Notes: generated by a model not told the origin, from the letters alone. A stretch of DNA of 64,000 bases from Caprimulgus europaeus (GCA_907165065.1 OU015528.1:46987515-47051514), one strand, 5' to 3'. Shown: positions 46,980-60,009, numbered from the stretch's first letter. Program-made: numbers and translations.

Positions 46980-47150
46980 GATAACTGAGATGTTTTATCT
47001 TCCATCTGCAATGAGCTATTAACATCCTCAAAATTAGTTACTGTAGCCTAGTGATGAGCAATAACAGAAGATGCTGTGGTATCTGTACTGCACATTAATA
47101 TCTGCACATTATCTGAGTCAAATAAAGCAGCCCCTCTTGCACGAAAGTGA
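46980..47150. promoter_or_regulatory. Candidate enhancer-like element
   Basis: GAGCTATTAACATCC, AAAATTAGTTACTG, GCACATTAATATC and GCACATTATCTG are spaced over 170 bp. The last two share the direct-repeat word CTGCACATTA (about 47088-47111). Tentative. Confidence 0.26.
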
Positions 47151-49479
47151 TGTAAGGTGTGTAACGCTACGGGGCAAGTTTTTCCTGCATCTGAAAGGCA
47201 TAAATGCAAGCAGAGTGCACACATACAGCCCAGCACAGGGACACATATCACTAAATTCCTGAAGGCATGTCGAAACTTGTCACAGATGGAACACTTCTCT
47301 AAACCCTGGCATTACTGCTTTCTGAATATCTTACCCCCTCACAAGATTTACTGAAACTCTTTCTCTGACCACAATACAGGAGACAGACCTGACATTTGAA
47401 AGCCGAGTCAGTTGTCTAAATGCAAAAGACAATAAATCTATATCAAGTCAAAAGGCCAGAATGATCTTAGGACAACTGGAAAAGGGTATCTTTAGGCCAA
47501 TCTCCAGATAGGAATCCAGATCAACCCCTGTTGAGCTGCTGTTGTAGCTGCTTGGTACTTCAGACCTTTTGGTTTATTTTTTGAATTTGCTCTTGGTGTA
47601 ATTTTTCACAGTCCCTTTGCACAGTTTTCACTGAAGCTCCCCAGATCTCTTGACCTGTTTTGGAGTCTAGCCTTGGCTCTCAGGGTGAAAAAGGTGCACA
47701 TCAGAGCTCCAATGCCCTGGGCTTCAGGAGGGGGTAGGAGTCTGTCCTGAGATCTCTTGCCATGCCCACTACCCAGCAGCAGGGTCACTCTCCCTCCATG
47801 GCCACTTCAAAAAATAAAGGGCCTGGCCTCAGGACTGTGGCTTCTTCCCTTCTTCTGGAATTTGTGCCAGTGTGTTTGGAGATGGAGAGGAGAGGGCCCT
47901 GGTGGGGATGGCTGCCCAAGTGTGTGTCCTGGCAGGGAGAGGATGGGCACCCATGTCTTTGCCACCTGTTGCTGGGCTGCACCACAGTGACTCAGCTGCC
48001 CGCACCTTTTGAGAGAGGAGTGGGAGCTGGGGACAGGGAGTGCCTCTCTGAGTCACAGCACTGCCCCAGGGGCTACAGGTGACTCATCAGAGGGTACCAA
48101 ACCATTTTTTTGTTTGTTTGTTTTTTTCTCAACCATCTTCCAGGTGAGCCACTCAGCCCCTAAATACCTGCAGACAGTGCAAAGCTCACACCAGTCATAC
48201 AAAGCCCGAGGTCAAGTTGAAGTTTGCAGGGCCAGAGTTGCACTCAGTTCAAGATATATGATGAACTGGATGGCTGACAAGGGTGCTGTGGGGTGCAGCA
48301 TACATGTCATGGGATCACTGGGGATGCAAGGCACTATGGAAATGAAGGCACCATTGGTCCTATTCCTATATGCCTCAGTTGCTCCATTTCTCCTTTGGGT
48401 TTTGCAAACAGGATCATCTACTCCTACTGCCTTTACCAACCCCCCTCCACACCAGCAGCTGCAAGCCACCTTGCAGAGTTTAGCCTGTAAATGGGGTTTT
48501 CGCCCTTCTCCTACCCCCAGGCCAGTGCACCGCGTTCCTCATTCGTCTCATGCCAGAAGGTTCCTGGGGGTCTCCAGGAGCCGCTGCTGCCCATGACATT
48601 GAGAGGTTCTCCTCTTCCCCAGCAGCCTTGTCTCTGTCTGCTTGTCCCCAGCACCGCAGCCCAGCCTCAGAGAGGCTAGCCTTTTGGCATGGGGAAAGGT
48701 GGCTAGTTTAGGGGGAAGCACAGAGGTTGGTAGCTGCAGAGGGCAAGGGATGAGAGAAAGAAATAAGGAGAGAAAACAAAGATCGTGGAAGAGCTATGGA
48801 GCAAGAATCAAAGCTCTCCCATAGATCTAAGATGGGTCAGCAGTGCCTACAAGGTAGAGGACACCAGGGAGCAGGTTGAAGCAGGGGCAGTAATGCTCTA
48901 ATGCTCTGCCATTACTGCTCAGCCATCCTACACAGCCAAGCCAGGTCCATGGCACAGGAGGTCGCCCACGGGACAGAGCGCTGCTGTAAGGAAAGCAAGG
49001 TATGCGTCTGAAGCATGAGACCTCAGCAAATCTTGATTTGGAGCTCAGTCTCCAGGCTTTTGTGCTTTAGATGTGGTTCCTGGCTGCAAGCTTGCTTTTG
49101 TGTCTAAGCTTTGCTTTGTCCCCCTCTCTCACTTTTGTGCTTTTCTGGTCAAGTAGGAGCTTCACTCTGGGTTGGCCAGGGCTGGATCACTGGCTGGGAG
49201 CAGAGGGAGAAGGAGCAGAGAGCACAGCGGTGGAGACAGGTGGTGGCTCCAGATGGCGAGGAGGGGACTTCGTGGTGGGAGGCAAGGGCAGGGGAAAGGA
49301 AAAGCTGGAGGGAAGCAGGGGATGAAGAGATGGGGTGGAATTACTTGAATGAGTAATTGCAGGAGAAAGAGACCTGGCCATTCAGCTGGGTGCCACACAC
49401 CTCACACTGCGAGCCACACACCTCATGCTGAGAGCAAGTCCTCTCTGTCTGCAGTGGTTTGGTTAATGCTTAGAAAAGA
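47151..49479. other. Non-coding stretch, no gene seen
   Basis: The longest frame is 48009-48596 plus (195 codons). It includes a run of phenylalanines from a T-rich patch (48104-48128) and has no recognised domain. Opposing frames 48212-48469 and 47829-48056 overlap it. A G-rich patch lies at about 49190-49330. Confidence 0.5.
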
Positions 49480-49565
49480 AATAAAATGTCTATATGACAT
49501 ATATATTTTTTTTTTTGTTAATAACAGTGATCTATTTATAGGCTGTAAATTATACACCGTGAACG
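49480..49565. promoter_or_regulatory. Candidate AT-rich element beside the purine tract
   Basis: TATATGACATATATA, a T-run, GTTAATAACAGTG, CTATTTATAGGC and GTAAATTATACACC lie within 85 bp, just left of the polypurine tract at 49601. TTAATAAC resembles HNF1/homeodomain words, and CTATTTATAG fits the MEF2 consensus. Tentative. Confidence 0.28.
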
Positions 49566-49600
49566 CTGCTCAGAGACAAGACATTCTTTTGCTGCCAACA

Positions 49601-49679
49601 GGGAAAAGGGAAGGAAAGAAAAGACAGAGAGAGAAAGAAGGGGAGAAAGAGGAAGAGAGGGAGAGAGAAAGAGAGGAAG
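49601..49679 (+). repeat. Polypurine (GA-rich) tract
   Basis: Seventy-nine bases are all A or G on the plus strand except one C at 49625, with many GAGAGA and GAAAGA words. Long homopurine tracts can form triplex (H-DNA) structures and bind GAGA-type factors. The 165-codon frame 49349-49846 crossing it is a lysine/glutamate/arginine low-complexity artefact. Confidence 0.9.
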
Positions 49680-50234
49680 CTGTGAGCTTCTGCAATTCCC
49701 CCTGCACCTCATGCATTTACAGCAAAGGGCATATTGTGTGCAAGAGGGACACTGAAAAGGAGAAGCATACAGAACTAGTTCTGAGAGCCCCATCTCTCCC
49801 CTTCCTTCTGGCCATGGAGGAAATGTGCAGGGCCATTTCTGAATGAGTCAGGGTATTTCCTAGGGCCTCCTCTGAGTGCCAGAGCAAAGCGCCATGAAAA
49901 ATGTGGCACAGGAGCTGATGGCACCCTCCTGTCCTTTGGTATCTGGCACTCTCCTGTCTGCTGCAGACGCAAGTGCATGGGCCACCTGGCCAGCTTCCCT
50001 GGCCCTGCAGCAATTCGGCAATCTCTGAATGCTTCAGAAAAATGCTTTATTATTCCTTCCCTCTCTCAGTCTCTTTTCTGGTTTTCCCCCAGTAGCCCTC
50101 TCCCTCCTTTTGCAATCACACGTGCACAGAGAAGACATCTGCACTCAAATTCATCTGCCAGAGCTAAAAACCCAGTCACACTGCTTCCCTTTGCAGTCAA
50201 TAGAAACAGGGAGAGAAGGCAATTTATCTGTTTG
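49680..50234. other. Non-coding stretch, no gene seen
   Basis: Frames of up to 98 codons lie on both strands, unrecognised. CT-rich words occur near 50055-50110. Confidence 0.45.
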
Positions 50235-50350
50235 GTCTCCCCATTAATTATAAGATGGACCTACAGTATTTAATTAAGTGTAATATTTAAGTATCTAACA
50301 TTAGATGAAATGAGTTTAGGCCTTATGAGAAACGCTACAAATTATTTTCT
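50235..50350. promoter_or_regulatory. Candidate AT-rich regulatory patch
   Basis: CCATTAATTATAAG, TATTTAATTAAGTG and AACATTAGATG lie within 75 bp. TAATTA and TTAATTAA are classic homeodomain words. The flanks are less AT-rich. Tentative. Confidence 0.28.
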
Positions 50351-53300
50351 TCAAGCTTGTTGTGTACAGGATGAAACCATTCAGGAGTAATCCTGGACTG
50401 TGGCAGAATAAGAAAGCTTTATTTTTAATGCAATTACTGATAAACTTTTCCATGAGTCCTGGGGCTTCAGAAAGGATCAGAGCACATCTAACATAGCATC
50501 CCTTTTTTCTGAGTCTTACTGATCTCTTTCTTTGGATCTCTGAGCTTTATAGCCTAATTGTTCCTTTCTTTCCATAATAGACCACTTCCCTTTTTCTTAT
50601 CTAGATTTCATATTGGTTTTAATACTCCATTCCTTTTGTCTTTGTACACTGGGAAAAGAATAAGAGGTTTTGACCCAGCTTGCTTATAGAATTTAAAAAA
50701 CCTTTGTCCCCTCTGAGATTTCCCCACATCTATCTGTATGATCAAACTGGAAAATCTGGAATGTGAAACCCACTCATTTTATAGCCCCGCCATGAAAAGC
50801 ACCATATATCCAACCTACTGGCACTGCAAACATAACCTTGAGTGGCAACCCACTGCAAAACATCTGTAATGCCCATTGAGGGATGTCACAATCCAGATAT
50901 GGACCAGAATCAGATACTACTTCCTACACAGACTCAAATACAAGGAGCACATGTGTAGAGGCATGCAACACTGAGATCCAAACTCAATACACCTCTCTTT
51001 TCTCTGGTACTTAGTAGCTGGCTCAGATTTGGGGTGCCCAGGGTCAACCATGTTCTGCAGACAGGGCTTCCCTGCATTTCAGTGAGGAAAACAAGGAATG
51101 CCAATCCAGAGACCTGGAAAAAGATGAAAGAGATTTATTTGACTGTCTATTGAATCATGAACAGATGAGTAACAAACGGGTGGCTGAGTAGCTGGTGGGG
51201 TACTGCTTGGCACTGTTTCAAACCATGTGTTGCTCAAGAGGAAGGAGCAATTTAAGCCCATCATCCTTGGGATGGAGCTAAAGTGAGACCATGAATTTGG
51301 ATTTGAGTCACCCAAAGTGATTCTCTAAGCTGCTAGTTAGGAGGGATGGCATACGTATGTAAGGTGATGCCATGTTCCATACCATGTAATGAAATCTGTG
51401 AGCTCCCTGGAAGCACCAGCAAGTGGGAGCAACAGCATTACAATGCGTGATGCTGAGAGCCTGCCCTCTGCAGCTGCTGTTACAAGCCAGCCTAGGACAG
51501 TCATAGAGAGCAATCCTTTTCCTGGTGAGTGCTTGTTTGGTGACCTGTGTGCAAAGGGACTTTCTAGTTCCACCTAAAGGGGCACAGAAACACCATCCCA
51601 GATGAAAACAAGGGTAACTCTGATGCAGTGCTGTACAAAGATATCTGAACAGACACTTAACAAAACGTTACATCATAGAATCCCGTAAGTGTGTTCAGAG
51701 GCACTGACTTCAGCCCTGGAGGTACTATTTGATATAGAGCTTTTAGCAGAGATACCATGTCACCAAACTGCCTTTGCACCCCAGCAGTGGCTCTTTCTAT
51801 ACAGCTAGGAGAGAACATCCACGCTGGCAGTGATGCGTGGGCAGGGAACTTGCAAAGCAAACACGGCTGCCAAATAAATAGAAACTCAGATCTCCAGAGT
51901 TTTCAGTTTGGCCTGGAGGACAAGTCAAGCAGCAGAATGGATCAGCCTAGCTACTCCTCATCCGAGCCGCAGGGAACAGCCTTACCTAAGCAGAGTGCAC
52001 TCTTCCCCCTCAAGCTCTGATCTTGACAGAGCTCAAATACAAGCAACATGAAAGAATATCCCACAGTTACTGAAGAATTATGCTGCCTTCTCTCTGAGTC
52101 AGTGCTGAAGCTAAATCTGTCTGCATCAGATTAGAGAGCTATGCTCCCTCCTCAAACCCTGACACCTGCAACCCTGCCTCCCTCTTACCACCTGAAACTC
52201 AGAACCGATTCCTGGACCAGTGCTCCCAGCGAGCAGACTGGCATCCCGTACCCTTGGCAAGGTCTTGCAGCCAACCTGTATTTTCACTGGTGCAGCAAAT
52301 TAGAACTGAGCAGTCTCCTGATCTCATCCTTGCAGGGCACAGCAGTGGCCAGAGCTGCTGTCTGCAGCCTCCACTCTTGTGCCCTTCCCATGACAGAAAC
52401 CCCTCTTGCGTCTGTGCCGCACAGCCTGGCTGTAGCTGCCACTCCAAGGGCAGACACAGGGCGACATCATAGCAGGGCTGAAATTCTGCAGAATTGCTTC
52501 TGCTTCTTTGTCCTGGTTTCCTCGTTTCCCCCACCTCATCTATGATTTCATTCAACTGAAATCATGACAGTTTTTCCAGTCCTACATAGGCAGGGCAGAT
52601 CCCTTCACAGATTTTTTTTTAATCAGTATTTTTTGGGGGTGGAGGTAGAGGTGGAGGGGAGGGTGCTTAAATGCAAATTCTGAATCTATGGCATAAAATC
52701 TCCACTCAGCCCAAAGGAAGAAGCTGTCAGACTGACGGAGAGTGTCACCAGAGTGTGAAAGCACGTATAGGGTGAAGATGCCGCCAGATGAGAAACTGAA
52801 TCCTCCCTGGCTCAATGATCATAGATATCATCGGTGGTGTATGTACCACTGGCACATTCTGCAAACAAACTTTAATCTTAGCTGTAGCTACCACCAAGTT
52901 CTTCCCTGGTCTATAAGCAGCAGCAAAATATTTTACCCAAGTGATCTGAGGGCTTGGAAAATCTTTTCCTTATCCCACTCAGCAGATCTCAGATTCACAC
53001 CTCTGTCCTTTCACCAGTGACTTCAGTGGCCATGAGTAAAGGAGACTGGAAGGATATAATCTCTCTCATGCGGTGGACTCCTTCCACCTCTCTGATAGCT
53101 GGAACCTCCCTACAGCAAGAGACCTGTAAGGGGTAGCTCTTTGCAGAAGGTAGGATGGTTTCTACGTGGGTGAAATTGTTGTTGTAAGGGCTCTAGAGAA
53201 GGAGAAAAACCTCCTCTGTTACTAAGCAGGGATCTGAAGGCCGTTGTTGGGGGAGAAGCAGAAGAATTGCCATAAAAGGAAGAATTATTCTGCCTGCAGC

Positions 53301-54990
53301 CAAACCACCTCAACCCTGATCTTGTCAGATCTCACAGCAGCAGTGGAGCTGGTCAGCACACGGAGGCGAGTCCCTGGGTGGAAGCAGGGTGTTGCAGTGA
53401 TTCAGGGAAGGAGGGAGGGAGCTCCTCATCCTGTGTAGAGAGTAAACACATTCTGCCCACAGATTTTTTAAAGTTTTTCTTTTCTGACTGAAAGGAGAAG
53501 AGCCCTTTATGATCTGGAGGGTGCTAAGTATCCACCCCATGGAATGTCTAATCTGGCTTTCTCATCCAATTCCAGCAGAAGTAATTAGATAATGCCGGAG
53601 TACCCTCCATTTCTTTCCACCTTCTTTCCTCCTTCACCTAAACTGCTCCAGTTGGTTGCCAGCTACAGCACTGTTCGAACAACTGCATATTAAAAAAAAG
53701 TCCAGTTATAAGCAACATAAGGCCTCGGGAACAAAGCAACCCATTGGGAACAGTGTGACCCTCTGTCTGATCAGCAGGACTCTTCCCAGGATGCTAAAGC
53801 AGGAATTGGCATGGTGGAAGAGAGGAACTGAGAGTGCTGGGCCTCTATCCATCAATCCAACACCAGAGTCAACATGAATCGCTGTGGACTTCAAGGAAAA
53901 AGAGGCACCCCCAGATACCAGCCCCTTTTTCTGTAGTACCCTGGGATGACCTCAGGCAGCTTGTCTCCTTGCTTCACCTCTGAACTGTGCCCTGCACAGA
54001 CAGCAGAGCTGCAACGACTGACACAGTGGCAGCACCCTCCAGTGTCCTTGAAATCCCTAGGACAGAGCTGACAGCAGGGTGACGTGCACCCACAGCAACT
54101 TTCCCTCAGCTTGACCAAGTCGGTGTTGATTTCTCTCCACGTGCTGGTTGTTTAAATTCACCATAAGACAAGTAGGAGAAAAAGAATAGATCAGGGGAAG
54201 GAAATAACCAGCTCTTGTCCTGCTGCTCTTTGGCCAGTCAAGTGATAAGGCTGAAAAGAGAGAGGAGGCTTTTCCCCTGCTGCATTAAGAAGCTGAAAAT
54301 TGAAGAGTAAATGAAGAGTATATTTGAAGATAGCACAAATCCTTGATAAAGCCTCTCTGAAACTTGATGAAAAATTTCAAAGTGTATCAGGAAAGCTGGG
54401 ATTCTCTAAAGGATAAATCCGTCAGACAGGACAAATTGAGAAGAGGCAGACACAGATGGTTGGGCTTTCTGGAGTGAGGTAGGAGTATAGAGTGAGCTTT
54501 AACCTCTGTGGAGACTGTTGGCTCAAGGTCAGGGATGGAGCACTAGCCATGGGGATGAAGCACCCAGGACCCTCAGTCTTTGCTAAGCATCTCCTGTCAT
54601 CTCTGGAGATGACAGCTCCAGTGTGCTGTCTCCACAGATGCAGAAGCCACTGGGGCAACCACGAGCATAGCATGGTCTTCATCTCATCTTGCTTTCTGTG
54701 CAATTCCCTGCCTTGGGGACAAGCTATGTACAGTGGAGGCAAGCAGTACACTTGATTAATTCCTTCCTTACCAGGAAAGCGGGGGAGTATGCTCTTCTCT
54801 GGGCAGGGAAAAGGCCATGGCCAGGGTGGTTGCAGATGGGAGGAGATGTAGATGCAGTCACTATCCTCAAGTCTTGGTTTTCTCCAGTGTCTCCTATATG
54901 TGCCCAGCTTTCCAGATCTACACTAACCCTAACTGCCCCAATATTAAAAGATTTGGTCTAAATTTCTTGCCTGCTTTTCAAGGATTTCTC
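50351..54990. other. Non-coding stretch, no gene seen
   Basis: The longest frames are 52141-52545 plus (134 codons), 52199-52555 minus (118) and 54422-54751 minus (109), none recognised. A GGAGGTAGAGGTGGAGGGGAGGG patch near 52640-52663 is G-rich. A TAATTAGATAA word lies at about 53582. The string ATCATAGAATCC at about 51673 recalls CR1 ends but has no further match. Confidence 0.5.
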
Positions 54991-55150
54991 TTACCCCCTT
55001 CCCATTTCCAACAAATTAATTCCCTTGGAGCAGGTCTGTAATTAAGAAAACTTTGTCAGGAGACAGGAGATTTTGTCATCAGGTAAATACAGAACATGGT
55101 GTCTGGAGACAGAAATTCTTTCAATTAAGGTTAATTAGGTAGAGTTACTG
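54991..55150. promoter_or_regulatory. Candidate enhancer-like element (several TAAT words)
   Basis: AAATTAATTCC (about 55013), GTAATTAAG (55038-55046), TCAATTAAGG (55121-55130) and TTAATTAGG (55131-55139) give four homeodomain-type words in 130 bp. The last two are adjacent, with direct-repeat character. There is no open frame of interest in the core. Confidence 0.32.
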
Positions 55151-57319
55151 TCCTGATCTGTCTGTCAGTGGGGACAACAGGGTTTCAACATGAGAGAGAA
55201 GGGCCAGCTCTCTCCTCCCCACATATCCAGCACCATCCACACAGTAAGCAGTGCTCAGGGAGGCTCTTCAGAAGATACAGATGTTTTCTCTATTTGCAGG
55301 TTTCTTGTTTAAGAAGAGCTGCTGCTAAGACTAGCTCATGCAGCAGCAGGAAAAAAGGCCAGAGAAAATATGCTTATTCTTGATCAGAAAGAAACATTTA
55401 TTTGCCCCATGTGCATCTGCTTCCCTGAGGGGATAAGGATAGGAACTTATGTTTGTGATGTGCTCAGCACTTGGTGGGAAAGCAGGTCTGAGAGAGGCAA
55501 TAGGACAAAGCTATGCCTCTTCCTGGCAGATCATCCTGGCAACAGATGTTTTGCCTTAGGAGTTCATGCTCTTCAGTGCCCACCAGGCAGCAGCAACCTG
55601 ACTGCAAAGGCCTGAGTCAGTGAAGGGAGCAGGAAACATGCGGGAATAAAGAGAAAGCACAACTTTGCTTTATATGTTGAGTGGAAAAAGAAAATATCCC
55701 ACACCAGTGTCACAGGCCTGGTATTAAAACCAATGTATCTGTGAAGGTGTTGTGAATAGGTCTGTATGCTGTGCTTGCTGCAGGTGCAGGACAGCTCCCA
55801 CCCCAGGATGAGCCCAAGAGGCTGCCTTGGCCTTTGCTCAAGAGCCCAAGTGCTCCTCCACTGAGGCCCAGTGTGCCTCCAGCAAGTGGACAGCTGTGGA
55901 AAAAAGGAGCTCGTCACCCCCCACCCTGCAGAGAGAGCCACAGCGACTCAGGGCCACCACAGCCTTCACTGGAAAAGGGAAGAAATAGGTGGTTGCCATT
56001 TCCATGTGACAAATGAGCTTGTTTATCCCATCGCTCAAGGCAGCCTCAGTGCCAAGGAGCAGCTACCACTCTGCTCTGCCCAGCGCATTTTCTCATTTCT
56101 CTATTCCCCTGGGTCTACTACCCCTGGTCCAGGAAGGCCACTGCAGAGTCTACTGCAGGGGAGCACAGCCCAACTTGCCCTCTCCCTCCTTTACATATGA
56201 GGGATTCCTGCTGGTTTCCAGGAGAGAATGTTTATGTTTTGATGTTGGAGAATGACATCCTGTTTGGCAGAAAGGTACAGAGCAGCTTCCTCTCCTCAGT
56301 CCTTTGACATCGCTGTCTGAGGGAAGGATCCAGCCTGCTTCACCTCAGAGACAAAAATGCAATTAGTTCCAGTTGCAGAAGGCTGTTAGCTTTGTATGTA
56401 CATGAGCACATGTGCTGACCACATGAAAATGAGTTTACAAAGCTGGAAAACAATAATTTCCCTTATGCATAAATTTCTTCTCCATATTTTGTGCAGACAC
56501 AGTAGCCTGGGCAGAGACCACAAGCAAGAGAATCTGGTCAGAACCTGGAGAATGCTCTGGAGGTCAACTGAGGTTGAAGGGACATTTTACAGCTAGGTAA
56601 GGATGGGGGAAGGCATTGCCTTTCAGGAGCAGATATATAAGCCAGGCTTCTTTGCATAAAGGGATCCATGGGGATTCTTCACAAATGACACGCACTGGCC
56701 AAGCTCTGGACACATGCCTGCCTGATTTATTGCATCTCAGCTCCCCTTTCAGCTGACATATTTTCACCTAAAGTATATGTGATAGAGGTAGATTGTAGAT
56801 GCTCTATTTCTGCCCCTAGAGCATTCAGAAAAAAGTCATGGTCCCATATTGTTAGCACTGTAGCCACAACAGCCATCCACTCAACCAAGGCAGGTTAAGG
56901 CTGTTCATTCAGGATGTGCTTAGGGAAGTTTTCCTTCTCGTTTTGCAACCACCAGATCTAGACACTTATTTTCTAAAAGCCCCTTGAGGTTCCATGAAAT
57001 CACCAGAGTTCAAGCCTGGCACTTCAATGAAGACCTACACAAAACTAGGAAACTTACTTCAACAACTTTCACCGGCCTCTGATGTTACTGCTAGCTGTAA
57101 GGTCTTAGTTGCAGCCTCTAACCTCTATGCCAAATAAACTATAAAAGCAAGCATTCTTCAAAATAAACCCAGACCAAATGAGGCTGTTTAGCATCTATGC
57201 TGCTCACACTCCTTTGTCTGTCCCATCATCTTTCAGCTGTTGGTTTCTGTAAGCATGAGCTGTCTTTGGAGGCACCTCACCTACAGGACATGGATTAAGA
57301 GCACAAGCATGATAAAAGC
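55151..57319. other. Non-coding stretch, no gene seen
   Basis: The longest frame is 55573-55941 minus (122 codons), then 55871-56200 plus (109), unrecognised and overlapping on opposite strands. I see no repeat before the LTR that begins at 57320. Confidence 0.5.
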
Positions 57320-57915
57320 TGTCCTGGTTTCAGCTGGGCCTAGAGCTAATTTTCTTCTTAGCAGCTGGAATAGTGCTGTGTTTTGCTTTCAGTATATGGA
57401 ATTTTTAATGAGAAAAGTGTTGATAATATACTGATGGTTTTAGATGTTGCTAAGAAAATCAAGGACATTACAACTTCCCATGTTTTGCTAGTCTCCAGAT
57501 GCAGAAGAAACCAGAGGGGAGTGTAGTAAAATTAACAGACCCAGACTGGCATTTGGATATTCCATATCATATAAATTCATGTTCATTACATAAATGAGGG
57601 GTGGTTTGTCAGGAAAGCTAGTGTGCTCGGGCCTTCCAGGACTGCAGTTTTGGTTTCAGGATTGTGTCTGCTCCAGGATTGATAGCCAGGGAACAAACTG
57701 GGCACAGTTGGTGGGTGGTGAGCAATTGCACTGTGTATCACTCATTTTTATATTCCATTATTGCTGTTCTTATCATCATCATCATTATTATTTTATTTCA
57801 ATTATTAAATTGGTTTTATCTCAACCCACGAGTTTTCTCACTTTTACCCTTCTGTTTCTCTTCTCCATACCATCAAGGGAGCGTGAGTGAGCAGCCAGGT
57901 TAAAACCTCCATGCA
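57320..57915 (+). mobile_element. Degenerate solo LTR of a second avian ERVL-like family (LTR 4)
   Basis: The start TGTCCTGGTTTCAGCTGGG is the familiar 5' end of a very common neoavian LTR, here recognised from memory. Downstream landmarks are in the expected order on the plus strand: GATATTCCATATCATATAAA with a TATA box at 57568-57576, GGTGGTGAGCAATTGCACTG, a CATCATCATTATTATT stretch, ATTAAA at 57804-57809, TTATCTCAACCCACGAG and a GTGAGTGAGCAGC end motif. The 3' end is worn (about 57915, after GGTTAAAACC), so the boundary may be off by several bases. The 5 bp before the start (aaagc) are not repeated after the end. The element is therefore older than the two LTRs with intact duplications, or its right edge was altered. 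No viral genes are adjacent. Confidence 0.85.
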
Positions 57916-60009
57916 AGTAATTCAAACTGGCCCCACAAACCAGATCCATTCCCCAGAGGGACTGGAGAAGATGGCAGCAGAGATATAAATCATGGCTGAT
58001 GCTAAACTCCAGATGCATCACTTCCCAAAGTCACGGGGACTGGTGTTCAGAGCAGAGGAATAGGGAGTTTAGTTTGGAAGAAAGAAGCAGAAGATAGCAC
58101 CAGACAGCCTGAAGGATGTTAAGTACATTCATCTTGTCCACAGATGAATGAAATGTTATCAGTAGAGCCAGAGAGGATAATTTGACCTTTCTGCCTGTCT
58201 CTCTCTCTCCCCCTCCCTGCAGCTTAAGGAGAGAAATAGAAATTCTTCTATTCTAGTTCTATCAATAAACTTCACTTCCCTTGTTGTTCCCCAGGGCCTG
58301 AGAGTGTAGGACATGTCAAAACATCCCTTGCACATAGGAAAGGCTCAGGATGCAGCAGAGGGAGAAATGGATGAGCAAGCAGGAGCTGACAGAGGGTTGA
58401 GCCTACTGGAGCTCACAATAAGAAAGTGATTTTGCTGCAACAGGTTGTGAGACACACAGGGACAGAGCAAAGCAACTGCAGTGCTTACTGAAGAGCCTGT
58501 GCATGGAAAGTTTGGAGAAGGTATTGTACCATGGGCCTGGTAGTCAGGGTTCCTTATATTCAAGCAGCTCCTCTCATGCCAAGAAGCTTCCAGCCTTGGA
58601 GACATAACAGCCATGTGCTGCAGAAGAGCACGGAAATCAGAGCACCAGACTGGCTATTTCCTCAGTATTGAGAGTCCCATTCGAAGAGGGTTCCCCATCC
58701 ATCACTAGTAGGACCAGACAAACTTTGAAACACAAGAAAAGGTAGTGTACAGTGCACACAATGAAATGAGGACCCTGTTGTAGGAATGAATATCAAGGTG
58801 GAGCAAAGGATTGTGATGATGGCTAGTCACAAAGCACATTGCATTTTGTAAAGTCCCACAAGGGTCTGGCAACCAGAATCTCCCACCTCTTCCCTTGTAG
58901 CAAACATGAAAGAGACAGCTTCCTCCCTCCCTCCTAGCTTCACCCTGCATCTCCCTCCACCCTGGGACCTCCTGTACATGACATAGCTGATTGCATGGCC
59001 TGGGACATATCCTGAGGGTCCACAAAGCAGGAGCAACACTCCAAGGCTGTGCGGTAGCAAAGGGATCCCTGCCCTGGCTCAGCATCCCTATCTTTGTCTG
59101 CTAGGTGCTTCTCCTTTCAAGTTCCAGCTATTGCCTTCACAAATCCAGGACATGGCAGTGATTACAGGTGCTGGAGGAGAAGCTGTTCCTCAGCTGTCTC
59201 ATGAGGTGCTCTGTGCTAGCTTAATAATGACTCAGCAATAAACCTGTAACACAGTCCAGTCTGGGGTAGGTGAAGAAGGTGGTGAAGTCTCCCCTAGCTA
59301 TAGGCACTGCTTACTTGTGAAGTACTCTTGGTCTGGCCTGAGAAACATATGGCAGCAGCTCCATCTGTGTGCGTCCTGGTATCACCTTCCCTGAGACAAC
59401 GCACGTCCTGCTTCAGACCACAACATGCTCTGGTAAAAGTTTTACTCTGAAAGTTATGGGTTTATTTTCTTTTTCTGTTTTCTGGGGGAGGGCTCCAAAA
59501 TGCAAGGAAAGAGAGAAAATTGCAAAGCTTCTGTGAAGCCCAAGAGTAGGAAAACATGTTCAGCAGGAACAGTACAAGCACTGCATGAGTGTGTCCCAGG
59601 AGCACTAGGGGAGAAGAAAGCAAAACTTGACATATCATCTCTTCCATCGAGATCCAATACACTGTCCCTCCAGTGGATTCAGTGCCAGCACTGAATGCAA
59701 AATCCACTTTTCCTCCAAAAAGCAGCCTAATTGATGCACACAAATGTGAGCACTTTACCAGGAGGGGAAAGCGCTCTGGGTCTGTGTGTGCACAGGCTGG
59801 AAGGCAGTCCTGTGCAAATGGAGGCAGGAGGCAGTGGGCGGTTAGCAGTGGGCAGGGATCAGTGCCTGCCTGTAGGGCACTGGAGGGGAGCAGAGGGCAG
59901 TGGGGTTGGCACAGGGGCCACAGAGAGACAGTCACCTGCAAAGCACTGCAGAACAACCCAGGCAGCCCTCAAGTTTCCCAGTGTTCAGACATGTGCACAG
60001 CCTCAGCAC
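57916..60009. other. Non-coding stretch, no gene seen
   Basis: Frames include 59462-59956 minus (164 codons), 59673-60119 plus (148) and 58705-59085 minus (126), none recognised. A (CT)n patch lies at 58196-58218. Confidence 0.5.

Noticed and set aside
48009..48596. 195-codon plus frame
   Set aside because: No domain, overlapping frames on the other strand, low-complexity Phe run from poly-T; no exon structure.
49349..49846. 165-codon frame with a long charged stretch resembling a coiled coil
   Set aside because: The charged stretch is simply the polypurine tract read as Lys/Glu/Arg; the flanking residues are not recognisable.
51660..51690. CR1-like ATCATAGAATCC
   Set aside because: Too short, and the next bases do not follow the CR1 end.
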